From: Trifolium pratense
Lineage: Eukaryota > Streptophyta > Magnoliopsida > Fabales > Fabaceae
NCBI RefSeq assembly: GCF_020283565.1
Contig: NC_060064.1
Location: 4,238,001-4,302,000 of the forward strand
Direction: 5' to 3'
DNA: 64,000 bases
A model generated the notes under the pieces. The model was not told the DNA's origin, made no database searches, and saw only the letters and a program-made list of their open reading frames with translations. Below, piece after piece: positions 1 through 12,099 of the stretch. The position numbers were made by a program, and so were the translations under genes. Within the stretch, counting starts at the first letter, position 1; every line of letters begins with the position of its first letter.

Positions 1-1266
1 TGGGGAAACTGGACTAATGTACAGAAAAAGATTGGTTTACCACCCCGGATGGTCAAAGAACATGAAGTTGCCGTGAGAAAAAGGGAAGACAGACTGAATA
101 TGAGAAAGGATGCTAAGCTTACACATGTGATTATCTCCGAAAAACCAAGCAAGAAGGTTAGTGACATCAAATATAAGGTTTAGGACCTGCCAGATTATAG
201 ACGTTACTCCTCCGTTCCTTTTTAAGTGTTGTTATAGAAGAATTTTTTGTTCCTATTTAACTATCGTTTTGATAGTTTAAAGTTACAATTTGTCAATTAT
301 ACCCTTATTCTCTCGATAACTCCTACTTCACATTTTCGATAAAATTAATTCATTCTTTCTCAATAATTACATTCCTTTTTTCAAAATGAGGGTAGAATAG
401 GAAAAAGATCCAACAATCCACTATCTTGGTTGGAGACCTTTATGCTAAAACGAAATAGGATTATAATATGTAAAGGCCAGAATGAAATATCAACAATACT
501 TCAGTGCAGTGGGAATGGCTAGGGTGTTAGTCTACACCATTTGGCTGGAGGAACTGAATTTTCATAATTAATTGAGCTTTATAATTTAGTGTCTTGAATC
601 ATTTTGCCATTTGCCAACCACCATTGTCTTGTGTAATGAATATTTTTCTTCTACGAACCGCCATTGTCTTGTGTAATGGATATTTTTCTTCTACGTCAAG
701 TAATTGAGCAGGTTTTAATTTTATTCTTTTGGAAATATGACAGGCTGAGAAACTCTATACAAAAACCGTGCCCTATCCTTACCCTTCCAAAGAGATGTTT
801 GATCAGATTAATCGTACGCCCGTTGGACCAGATTTTAACCCGACAACTACAGTTGGAGCTCTTATTCGGCCTGAAGTAAGTTTTTCAGAACACTTCCTTA
901 GCAAATTGGCTATCCTTTGATTCTTTTGTGTGTTTAACTGTTTATCATCATGCTGTATCTTTTTATTCATAGTTATTAAGAATAATATTTGGACTGTCCT
1001 CCTTTTTGAAGTAGTAGTAAGTAAAGCCCTTAATTGGATACTTGCACCTGTATTTTATTTGTAGCTGCCTTGTGATTATATTTTTGTATGTGCAGGTGGT
1101 GAAGAAACCAGGTGTTATTATAAAACCAGTAGAGTTTGAGGAAGTGAATCCTCATGGTAAACCAGTGCAACAAAGTGTTAAGCACAAGTTGAAGAAAACA
1201 AAAGGCAATGATAGCCTAGCCGTAAAAAAATCGAAGTTCAAGGGAAAAAGATCAGCGGGAAAGTGA
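1..1266 (+). CDS. UTP14: UTP14-type U3 snoRNP / small-subunit processome protein, C-terminal part (5' end outside window)
   Basis: Three exons, 1-156, 744-875 and 1096-1266, are joined by GT-AG introns, all in phase 0, and give the last 151 residues plus a stop. The reading begins W-G-N-W-T and passes through a K-H/V-I-I-S-E-K block, then a Y-P-Y-P-S-K-E block with P-V-G-P-D-F-N-P, then V-V-K-K-P-G-V-I-I-K-P, and ends in a Lys-rich tail. This block order is the signature of the UTP14 C-terminus. The family acts in the nucleolus in the U3 snoRNP processome that cleaves pre-rRNA and matures the 40S subunit. No break is visible. The N-terminal two thirds lie left of the window. The family assignment is firm; activity of the locus is inferred from intact splice sites and frame. 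Confidence 0.9.
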
Positions 1267-2122
1267 ATTACGATTCTGATCCAGTTCTAGAAATATTCAC
1301 CATTTTCAGTCTATTCTTTGCAAAGAACAACTTTGGAGATTGAAAGAAGAGTAAAAACAAATTTTAGCAGGCGGAAGCTTATGTCATCCAAGAGAAATAA
1401 TAGAACGAGGGAGGGTTGCTTCCCTTGGTGTATTAGTATTCACAGGTTAAATTATTGATTTTATTGTTTTTAAATTTAAAAATGTTATTTTATTTCCCTA
1501 TTTGTTATGTTTAAGCTGTTAAGGTAGTGGCAAAGAATCTAATACTGGCATACTGCGACAGATTTCTTATTTTGTAGTTGTATCAGATACTTTTTATATT
1601 TTATATATGAAGCTGTGAGATCTCATGTTTGTTTTTCAAGAAATGTGTGGTGACTGGCTGACTGCTGGTGAGTGTGGGGAAAAAAATAACTGCAGAATAA
1701 CCAGAAAAACAAAAAAAAACTTAATTAATTTTACCTTTTTTTTTGTGTGGGTAAAATCCAACATTGCTCTTCTTGGAAAACTTGTTTTCGATATGCTTGA
1801 CACATCAAATAATGCCCTCAAAAATGATTCTGAATGGTGGACAGGTTCTGCTTCATCATTCTTCTGGTTTAGTTGCCGGACATCACTTGGTTCCCTTCAT
1901 GTTCTTATTTGTTATGTGCAGTCAATGAACTCGACAGTCAATGACATTTTCTTCTCTAGACCATTGAATCTTAATTAGCTTTATATCCAACTTTCTGCAA
2001 ATATCATTAACGAGGTTAGCAACATGATGTTCACTTTTCAATAACAGAGGACACTTTTGTTCGGCCAATAACATCAATGAAAACCTACAAAACAAAAGGT
2101 GGATATTTGTGGCTCTTACAAA
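1267..2122. other. 3' flank of the UTP14-like gene
   Basis: AT-rich sequence that presumably holds the 3' UTR. Short ORFs here (for example 1625-1978) show no family motif and no codon-like composition, so I see no gene. Confidence 0.5.
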
Positions 2123-2312
2123 ATGAAGAGGACTTGGAAGCTCAACCTTCCTAAAAAGATTAAATTCTTTTATTGTCTTTGCTTGTTACACCTCGGTGCC
2201 TGGGTCCTCAAAAAAACATCTCTCTGTTCTTGGTGTGGAGTTGATGATGAGACATTCCTTCATTGTGTTTGAGACTGCACTCACTCTAGAAATCTTTGTC
2301 TCAACCTTTGAA
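2123..2312 (+). pseudogene. Decayed non-LTR (LINE) reverse-transcriptase fragment, zf-RVT region
   Basis: Reading from 2123 gives W-K-L-N-L-P-K-K-I-K-F-F followed by S-L-C-S-W-C-G-V-D-D-E-T-F-L-H-C and then an in-frame TGA. The order LP.KI..F, then C..C, then E..xHC is the zinc-binding zf-RVT segment at the C-terminus of plant LINE polyproteins. Nothing upstream or downstream continues the protein. It is an old, broken fragment. Confidence 0.7.
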
Positions 2313-2513
2313 CCTCCAGCCCTCATCTTAATCTCTTCGCTGCTGGAGTTTAGTGCGCTCGGAGAAACCGTAACTCAGAAAAATATTTCAAATTTTCAGC
2401 TATGTTTGCTCAATCCAAGTCTGAATTCTTCCATTCTTGCTTTCACAAATCCCAACAAGGCTCCATGGAGGACATGCTTGTCAAATTGAGTTATCAATAT
2501 TATTTTTTGGAAA

Positions 2514-2687
2514 ATGCTAAACAGTGCCCCCGGGCACTGGTTAAGCATGTTAAAATAGAAATTTTGTCTCGAAATACGTGCATTCAATGCCTCAAAAGTA
2601 CAAAAAGTTGTCTTTTCAATATAAATTTTATTTTTTATTTTCTTTTTAAGTATGCTTAACAAGTGCCCCGGGGAAACTGTTTAGCAT
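2514..2687. mobile_element. MITE with ~35-bp terminal inverted repeats
   Basis: The left end (2514-2548) and right end (2651-2687) are near-perfect reverse complements. Both begin atgctaaacagt and carry a G/C run (gtgcccccgggcac versus gtgccccgggg). The centre is AT-rich and non-coding. A degraded relative lies at 36911-37084. The superfamily cannot be set because no clear target duplication is visible. Confidence 0.65.
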
Positions 2688-4934
2688 GACCGTTATTTTT
2701 TTACGGTAAATTGAGTTCTCAATCATTCATGTACTGTCATGTGGTATTTTTCTTTTTCCTCAACAACTGTATTAAAGTTTTGATGGACAGAAATTCTTAG
2801 TGTAGTTTGACATAAAAAAGTTTTAATGAGAAAATCAACTTTAGCTTACAAATCAATGATAATTTATCTGTTTGTTGATTAGCTTACAAAATCAAAGGTG
2901 TTAAACTATGCATTGGTTAAAATTGATACAATATGGGTGCTTTTTGAAGAACTTTTTTAGAGTTATGGAAGTGCACCATAAATTTTTAGTCTATTTTAAC
3001 ATGTAATTTTTTTTAATAATGGTTTAACTTCAAAAAATATATATTTTCTAGGAAAATGTTGTATTGGTGACAAATCGTTAGTCGTTAATTGTTATGTTAA
3101 TTTTTTTCTCAAACTCCTTAACTATTAGTTCAGCCAACACAATCTGAGTTACCCATCTCAGTCGCACCCTCAATTTTGTTATATTATTCCTAAAATCTTC
3201 TGAATCTGGTAGATGTTTGCAAGATTTGCACGACTTTGAAATTTTATGAGTAAGCTTTTTTTTGGGGACCAAATATGAATAAGCTTATGTGATATAATCT
3301 GGTAGATGTTAGACACAATTATCCCACAAAGAAAATTAGCCAAAAGTAGCTGGTGTTTGGTGATCTGCTAAGATTTGTGTAGGTTAATGGTATAAATTCA
3401 TCTAACTGAATTTTAAGGTAAATTATAACTAGTGTCTCAAATATACTAATTAGATAAAAAAATTAATTGTAAAAAATATTCTATTAAATGTTGTATAATA
3501 CTTTAAATTTTTTTCTCTCAGCCAAAAAACACTTTAAAAATTTAAATTTTGATTTTCCCAAAACAAACCTCTTCTTTAATTTTTTTTTCCCAAACAAGTG
3601 TCACGGAAGCATTTATTAGCAAGAATGTAAATCATCTACTGCACTCTTTTGTTGTTGTTGATAATACACTAGTACTCCTATTGCTTAGTACTCCATTCGT
3701 CCCAAAATATAAACAAAAGTAGGTTAACAAAAGTGAATGTATTTGGTCCAAATCTTTAAATAAATGCATCAAGTTTCTTTGACCCATATTTGCTTATATT
3801 TTGGGATGGATGAAGTATTTATTTTAACAATACAACTATACAACCGACTTCCTTTAATAGTATGAAAAGTTTTATAAAATGTTTTTTGACCCATATTTGA
3901 ATTGCTTTTTATTTTTCTTCATTTAATTAGAGTATATTTGCGAAAATTTAATTAATACACCTTAAACTTTGAAAAAATGTTTTATAAAATGGGATAACAA
4001 AATTTTACAAAAGAGTCTTATATATTGGAACAGTATGAAAAGTCGAGTCAAATACACAAATTTCAATAAAATAATTCTTTATTTAGATTATTAATAGGTG
4101 CCCTTACGATGCAAAAAGTCATCATTTTTAGATGCAAAAATATGAGTTGAAACCAAAATTAACAAATGTCATAATTGAGAGACCAAAAAGTTTGATTTAA
4201 AAAAGGGTGGACTATTTTTGCCACGTGATTAAATAGGGGAGGACAAACGTGTAACTAGACTTAAAATAAACTGAATAGTTCACTTATAATATCATTTAAT
4301 GTTAAGAGTATCATATTGAATAAGATAAGGTATGAACAAGTGTTTATACGGGGTCAATATTCACTTGCAAACCAATTTTGTAAAGGTCAAATTAAACGAC
4401 TTAAATTTTAAGATAATATCATAACCTACTACATATAAGATCCACCGTACCACCTATTATCATGTTGCCTCCATCACGCTCACAATCTTGGAATGAAAAT
4501 AAGGGATGTTTATATTGTAAGCGGAGACAATCTCCACCTTATAACCAAATTTTATAAAAATTAAGTGAAATCAAATTTAAATACTAATTAAATAGTAGTA
4601 CTATATTAGAACTTATTCAAAATTCTTGAGTTATCAAGTTAACACTCAAATGGTATCAGAACTTATACAAAAGCAAAACCATCAAACCTTTAATATTTCC
4701 AACTTGTTTGCATATAGAAAATCAAATAGTACTAGCTAGTAGTAGTAGCATGGTGATGTACTAAGAAAACATAATGATTTCTTGATGAATGAAGTCAATG
4801 AACATGAATACATCGCCTGAAAGACTTGGTCAACTGCAATACCGGCTACTGTTAAACATAAATACAAATTTAAGAGTTATAATTGAATTATTTTACATTA
4901 TCATACATGTCAATTCTAATATGACCAAGTCCTC
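2688..4934. other. AT-rich intergenic DNA
   Basis: No coding signal was found on either strand in this 2.2 kb apart from the MITE listed separately at 3691-3815. Confidence 0.5.
3691..3815. mobile_element. Stowaway-like MITE
   Basis: It is flanked by TA on both sides (3689-3690 and 3816-3817). The left end ctccattcgtcccaaaat is complementary to the right end attttgggatggatgaag. TA target sites and CTCC-type ends with a TCCCAAAATATAA core are typical of Stowaway (Tc1/mariner) MITEs. Confidence 0.7.
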
Positions 4935-5283
4935 CAAGTTGTGCATGGTGCACAAGTGGTGACTTATATTATAACGAATACGAATTTTACAAAATTCACC
5001 GTTCGATTGATAGTTTATATCATATAGATCATCTATAAAAATTTTGAATTTTTTTGAAAATCATTTGATATGTTATTGAGACCCATCAAAATTAATGGTA
5101 TTCAATAAAAATTCATAAACCGTTAATTTTGATGAGTCTCAATAACATAACAAATGATTTTCAAAAAAATTCAAATTTTTTATAGATGATCTATATGATA
5201 TAAACTATCAATCGAACGGTGAATTTTATAAAATTTGTATTCGTTATAATATAAGTCGCCACTTATACACCATGCACAACTTG
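4935..5283. mobile_element. 349-bp foldback element (long inverted repeat)
   Basis: The element begins caagttgtgcatggtg at 4935 and ends with its exact complement at 5283. The two arms, about 160 bp each, stay complementary almost throughout: gtggtgacttatat/ataagtcgccac, gatagtttatatcatatag/ctatatgatataaactatc and gttattgagac/gtctcaataac. Only a short central spacer near 5090-5115 separates them. There is no ORF. It is a non-autonomous foldback transposon whose transcript would form one long hairpin. Confidence 0.8.
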
Positions 5284-5949
5284 AAGGTCTAGTTGATGTT
5301 AGACAAAGCCGATCATACATATCTTATTTTCTTAAGAAAAATGTTAATATGTGCTCTAAATTCTAAAACTTATCTTAAGAAAGTAAATATAGAAAAAATA
5401 TTAAAACCTGTTCATTTTAATTTCTGAAACATTAAAATACTTTAACATGTGTTACATGAATCCATGACATTTTTCTTAAAGACACCCTCTCTTAAATTAA
5501 AAAATTTAAGGAGAATGTTAAGAAGATAAATTTTGTAAACTTTTATTGGAACTTCTGTATTCAATTTTTTAAATATTAAAATTTTTGTATTATTAAATGA
5601 TTTCTACTTTTAAGTAGCTCTAAAAACAATCTAGCACTAACCAAAAAAAAAGTGCTCTAAAAACATACTACAAATGTTAACATAATTCAATGTAAACTTA
5701 CACAAAGAAAATGTTCTACAAATTTTGAAGACATTAAATATTCTGATTTACAATAAATAGAGTTCAAAATAAATGTGAAGAAAAGTATTGGGAAACTGCA
5801 AATGCATTGATATCTTCTCTTAACAATGCCCATATCCTTCTTCTGTGCTTGACGCTTGTTCCACACTTTCTCACATGGAATCCTTTAATATTGCTACTAG
5901 TACTACGTGATTACAATTTACTCCTAAATTAAATGAGTAGTATGCATTA

Positions 5950-6099
5950 CTCTCTCCGGTCCTAAATATAAGAAGAAATCTATTTTTTAGATTTATTGAA
6001 AATATAATGTATTTGGTCTATATTATAAATTAGATACATTAGATTTTCAATAAATCTAAAAAATAGATTTCTTCTTATATTTAAAACCGGAAGAAATAG
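5950..6099. mobile_element. Stowaway-like MITE, palindromic
   Basis: TA flanks lie at 5948-5949 and 6100-6101. The ends ctctctccggtcctaaatat and atatttaaaaccgg pair, and the interior aagaagaaatctattttttag pairs with ctaaaaaatagatttcttctt, so nearly the whole 150 bp folds on itself. Confidence 0.75.
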
Positions 6100-6101
6100 T
6101 A

Positions 6102-7341
6102 TCTTTTCGTAATAAAAAAAACACTTTGAATCCAAGTCTAACTATCATCATAACGTTGAATTTCAATTCAAATATGCTACTATTACTCCTTTTACTCTAA
6201 TTAATTTATCAATGGGTTATAGGGCATATGTTAACATATGCTACTTTTATGAAGAAAATGAGATAGAAAATTAAATGCAATTTGCATTTAATTTTATGAG
6301 AATAATGAAAAAACATTTTTGAAAATAATTTTTCCCCTTATAATTTGGGACAAAAAACATGAGTTTTTTTCTCTTATAAATTGGGACGGAGGGAGTACTA
6401 TGTCTTAAACAAATCAATTATTGGCTTCTAAAGATAAGAAATACACAATTTTTAATGTAAAATTATTATCTATAATATATTAACAAGTGTTTTAAGGGCA
6501 CGTGTTAGTTTCTTCCTTTATTGATAGGATCACCTAGCTATAGGTTTGGAAAAGTTTTATCTATACCTAATATATTAACAAGATATAAAAAAACTTGGTA
6601 TAGATTTTTCATATACCTAACAAACCCACCATAACATAAAACATATCTTTTTTTTTTTACATAAATTTACTTAATAAAAAATATGGATCACACAGACAGA
6701 AAGACAGTTAGTAATAATACTAATGTATTTGAGTCAAAAATAGAAAAATAGATTTCTTAATATTATAGTAGGATTTTGTAACGGATAAAAACCGTTCGAT
6801 TACAATCGTGTTGAGATCATTTTCAATAATTTTGTAAGTAAATTATTCTGATCCGTTCGACCGGATAATCATTGGTTGAAATATCAAATAGTATGAACCT
6901 GTGTAATTTCTTATGGTAGGGAATCCAGATCCCACACCTAAAAATGTATACAAATTAAATTCTATTGAAAATTTATACTATGATTTTTATAAATTATTTT
7001 GACTCACAAAGTAGGAGTATAATATTTAATAAACACGTACCCCCTCACCGTCTCTTTCAAATGGAGTACTACTACATTGTACCACACCCTATTCTCTATA
7101 ACCATATTATTTGGCAAACTTCTCTATCTTCTCTTCTCTCTATTAAATCTTTTCGTCACATCGTTCTCTTCTACTCTATTCCACTCATCTGCACGTAGCA
7201 AAACGATTTTCCTTATTTCCTCCTACAATTAATAACTTTCACCATCAACTTCTTCTTAATTAGCCTTCAAATTAGGAGCTAGGTAGCTAGATCAACTTTC
7301 CCTTTCATTTGGAGATCCATCACTTATACTCAAAGGTTGCT
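6102..7341. promoter_or_regulatory. Upstream region of the alpha/beta hydrolase gene
   Basis: This holds AT-rich intergenic DNA, then a CT-rich stretch (about 7080-7330) immediately before the start codon that looks like promoter and 5' UTR. Near 6380 there is a TCCC/GGGA-type end of another MITE, with the other end unclear. No confident TATA box can be chosen among several AT-rich candidates. Confidence 0.4.
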
Positions 7342-10300
7342 ATGGATTTAGAGTTGCAATATCAAGAAGTAAGTACTTCTCTTACACACTAATTTTTCTT
7401 TACTTATTTTACTATGAGATATAGCAATAGCAAAATATTGTGTTAATGTAATACTACTTCGGTTTTGAATATAAGCAAAAACACAATTTTTTAAGTTCAT
7501 CGAATAAAACATATATTTTTACCATAAAATATGTTTTATTCGAAGAACTTAGACAACTGCATTTTTGCTTATGTTTAAAATAGGATGAAGTACTAATTAA
7601 TATTATGGAGATTAATGTTCTATGCACTTAACATGCATTAGGAGTTCTGGAGGAACTCAAGGGGAGTGCAACTATTCACTTGCAAATGGTTGCCATTATC
7701 TTCTCCAAAGGCTCTGGTTTTTCTTTGCCATGGTAATTAATTCACTTTATATTAATTGACTTTTTCTCTATTTTTTATCTATAATTTCTCTCTCTCTCTC
7801 TCTCTATATTAGAAGGTGTGTGTGATTTTACTTCTTCTTCATTAAATATGTATTGCAGGCTATGGCATGGAATGCAGTCGTTTCATGAGAGGTAATAAAT
7901 GTTCTTCCATACTACTGTAGTAACTTGTTATCTTCATTTTTTTATTCCCTCTGTTTTTTTTTTTATTTATTGGAGTCGGTTCAAAGGAAATGTATAAAAA
8001 ATTCATGCATAAAATTAATTGTTAAATGCTCATGTGGTGAAATTGGCTATATAAGAATTAAATGTCATTAGAATTTAAACATGAACTTCAAAGATTTTGC
8101 TCTAAGAGTAAGTTAAATGATAAGTTTTGAATTAGTTTATGAGATTACAGATTAAATTAAATATTAATTAAATATATTTTTTTTATGTTATTTCATACTT
8201 ATAAACTATTCGTTATAAGTTCGTCCGCTATAAACTTACATATAAGCTATCCGCTGATTTTTACCAAATTGATGCTAGTGTTAGCATAATTTTTTTTGTT
8301 GAAAAAAGTATTAGCATATGTTGTGTGTGAGATGAATGATCATTATCTGGTTTTTCTATTTAGTTAGTAGTTGTCATTTTCTAACAGGTGGTTAAACCTC
8401 CAATGAGAAAAGAAAACAAGATTAGCATTTATTCGTTAACGGTTGAACCTCCTAAGAAAAAGAATTAACTAACATACATACTGTATATATAGGAGTACTT
8501 TATTAATGTCTAAACATCCTTCAATTAGTATTTTTAAATATAGTATTTTTAATTTATTTATCTTAAAATAAAGGGTTAAAATTCTAATACTAGTAAATTA
8601 TTTAACAAAAAACTTAAGAATTAATAGTGTATTAGTAGGTCTAAATATTTTTATTTTATACTCTAACGCCATAATGGATGTTGCCAATCTGGTGTGCACT
8701 AATAACTAATTAGGTGAAGAATTATTTCTTTTGACCAATTAGGTGACGAATTTTGCTACTTCCTTCATCATTTAAAAACTTGGCATTTTGAGGTGTTTAC
8801 TAATATGAGTGCACTAGTATGAGTGTTTACACGTTATAATCAGTAAAACAAAGATGAAATTCTGTGTAAGCAAAAAAGTGGGCTATGTGATTAAAAAAAA
8901 TGTGGGCTAAGCCACTGCTCTGGAAATGGTATACAATTTTTTTTCTCTATCCCTACAATAACATCATTCCCACCGAGTGCTCTTGATTAGCTCAAACTGC
9001 TCAACAAACTTATAACTAAAAATATACTTAATTTATAGTCAAAACAAGAAAAAATAATAATTTATAGTAGTAACTAAAAGTATAATTTGCTACTACTAGT
9101 ACTTGCGTATAGACGTATATGTTCAACAAATTACTAATTTTTTTTCCTTCTTTTCAAGTAATTTAGGGTGTGTTTATTTTAGATTTTTTCAAGCAATTTT
9201 TTATTTAAAAAAATTTATTTCATCAGTTTAATAGTGTTTGCTATGGAGTTTTACACACAACCCACAAAACTTTTGTTTCATCTAACTATTTGTATGGGTA
9301 ATGCGTAAAACTCCTCCCTTTATGAATGATCGGTACACCTCATGTTTGGTTGAGAGCGAGACATTCCACTTTACGAATATCTAATAACCTTATTGACGAT
9401 GCGTAGTTTCTCTCCCAATGATGTGTGCATTCTTCATTCTCTAAAGCTAGTGATGCCATAAACATTGATCATGATCATAAGGCCTAATTATCAAGTCATA
9501 CCGTCTTTTGACCAAGTCTTGGTGATTGTGCTAAACCTTAGTAGAGTTAAAAAATATTCAACTTCCAAAAAAATATTTCTATATTTCCTTAATAAAACAA
9601 AGAAATGAGTATTGTACTATAAATAAAGTCAAACTTTTTTACTATAATGTACTGTAGTACTAACTATGCCAAAAATGTAGACTGTCAATGTCCCTTTGAT
9701 CTTGTTACACTTGGTCAGTCCTCAAAAATGAAACCTGGGAAATCCAGATGTATCTACAATTAATGAGTTACTAGTTGGTTGGCATGGTCTTTTGTTACAG
9801 AAGGGTACAGTTCTTTTTATGTACAAAAGGGGCAGTGCCCCACGGAAGGGTACAGTTGAAGAGTAAACTAAAGGATGATGCAATGCAACACATATTTCTA
9901 TAATCTGACCGCTCTAATTAAGAAGTACAGATTTCTATAATTTTAGCAGTTTAAAATTTCAACCGTTCATTTCTAATCGAACGGTCCTAATTAGTTACTA
10001 CTGTGTTAACGTAATTACTGCTGCGTAGAATTCTATTCCAATATTTTATTGCGTGAGATTGATCATGTAAGCCGTCAAACTTTTATACAGATCAACTAAT
10101 TAAAACTACTAACTAATAGTAATTAAGTTACTATGTTTTGTCTAGTCGTGAGAAGTTTGAGTAATATGCATGAAGTACTGAGTTCTATTATCTGCTCAAT
10201 GTAATAAAATAAACTACTAACTAGTAATTATTATTATTATTATTATTTTTGTAGAGTACTAACTAGTAATTAACTATCTCATAATCTAATAATTTTGTAC

Positions 10301-12099
10301 ATCTCTAATCTAATATGGAGTATACTATAGTAGATGATAAATAAAACATATGTAGCTAATTTTGATATATAGCATGATGAGTGCCCTGCAGAATGTGGAG
10401 TAAGGCTAGCTTGTGCCAAATATGCTGTGTATGGTATTGATTATGAAGGACATGGACGTTCTGAAGGTGTTCGTTGTTACATTAAGAAGTTTAATAACAT
10501 TGTTAATGACTGTTATGACTTTTTCAAGTCAATTAGTGGTATGGATTCAAAACCTTCTTAACTAATATCCTTTGAATGTACATTTTAATCCATTCTAGTT
10601 TCATCATGATTTTCATATTCATTTCAGATCTCGAAGAGTATAAGGGAAAGGCTAGGTTTTTGTATGGAGAGTCCATGGGTGGAGCAGTTAGTCTACTTTT
10701 GCATCAAAAAGACCCTTCTTTTTGGGACGGTTCCGTTCTTGTCGCACCCATGTGTAAGGTACGTACAATGTGTATAATGTTTTTTTACACCGACAATATA
10801 TATGAATTTTAAAATATTCAGCGATTACAATTGATTGACAGCGTAAAATGTATTTACGTTACTGGTACCTATCAATTAAATCCATATACTTTATGTTTAG
10901 GAAAATTAATCAATCAATTCATTAGTAGCATACAAATAGTACATGAGCAAATTGTCTATAAACTTGATTAATTTGTGTAGTTATTATATTATTTTGCCAG
11001 ATATCAGAGAAGGTGAAGCCACACCAAATTGTGATCAACATACTGACTAAAGTAGAAGATATCATACCAAAGTGGAAGATTGTTCCCACAAAGGATGTCA
11101 TCAATTTAGCCTTCAAAGATCCAGCCAAAAGAGAAAGGGTAAGGAAGGTTTTTTCTCCTTAATTTCTTATAAATATGTAATGTTTCTTTATAGTTTATAC
11201 TCTAAAATTGAGGCTTTCTTAAAATGACTTGAAACTTAATGGATAGTGTTGGATTTATCTGATATGTATCTTCCTCTGACAATGGTTGCAGATAAGGAAA
11301 AACAAGTTGATTTACCAGGACAAACCCAGGTTAAAAACAGCTCTAGAAATGTTAAGAACCAGCATGAATCTTGAAGACACCTTATACAAGGTGGTTTATC
11401 AATGCATTTTTTATTCAACATAATACTTAAAGTATTTATACACCGACTTATTTGAACTTATCTACTATTATATTTATAGGCTCTTTTGAGACTATCTGGA
11501 AGAGTTTATAGGAACAACTTATAACATGTTTATAAGCTGTTTTCAACTTATTTCCATTAATTTTATATGATAGCTTATGAAATCAACTTATGACTTGAAT
11601 TAGAACAATTTTATCATTTTGTTACAGAAATAGTTTATACATAAACACTTACAATGATAAGCGCTTAATTAAGTGTATCTTTTGGTTTATAAATGTAATT
11701 ACTTTTTGGCTGAATTTTGAACAGGTAACCATGCCATTTTTTGTAATGCATGGAGAAACAGATACAGTGACAGATCCAGAAGTAAGTAGAGCATTATATG
11801 AGAGAGCCAGTAGCAAAGACAAGACAATTAAATTGTACCCTGGTATGTGGCATGGTTTAACATCTGGTGAGCCTGATGACAACATTGAAAAAGTCTTTGA
11901 AGACATCATAACATGGCTTGACAAACACGCCAACAATAATGCTGCTGCTTATGAGACTTCACAAACAATTGAGACTTGTGACACGGAGAATTTCACACCA
12001 GTTGTATCATCAGCAAAGACTTTGAAGGAGACACAAAGGCGAAAATTCTATCTTTGTGGGTTGAGAGGAAGTCGTTTGTTACATCACTCGGCAACATAG
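7342..12099 (+). CDS. Alpha/beta hydrolase, monoacylglycerol-lipase / caffeoylshikimate-esterase-like (346 aa, 8 exons)
   Basis: Exons are 7342-7368, 7642-7732, 7859-7891, 10392-10538, 10628-10758, 11001-11138, 11292-11390 and 11725-12099. All junctions are GT-AG, and the 1041-nt CDS is in frame with a stop. The protein has the oxyanion-hole H-G-Y-G-M-E, D-Y-E-G-H-G-R-S, the nucleophile elbow G-E-S-M-G-G (catalytic Ser), H-G-E-T-D-T-V-T-D (catalytic Asp region) and M-W-H-G-L-T-S-G-E-P-D (catalytic His). The triad and usual length are present. Such enzymes hydrolyse ester bonds of monoacylglycerols or related esters; the substrate is not decidable here. Intron 3 is 2.5 kb and contains the left breakpoint of the local duplication. 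Intron 1 carries a MITE. This is the only intact copy in the window. Confidence 0.92.
7454..7590. mobile_element. Stowaway-like MITE in hydrolase intron 1
   Basis: TA flanks lie at 7452-7453 and 7591-7592. The left arm ctacttcggttttgaatataag pairs imperfectly with the right arm cttatgtttaaaataggatgaag, and the inner arms cgaataaaacatat/atatgttttattcg pair exactly. Confidence 0.7.
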
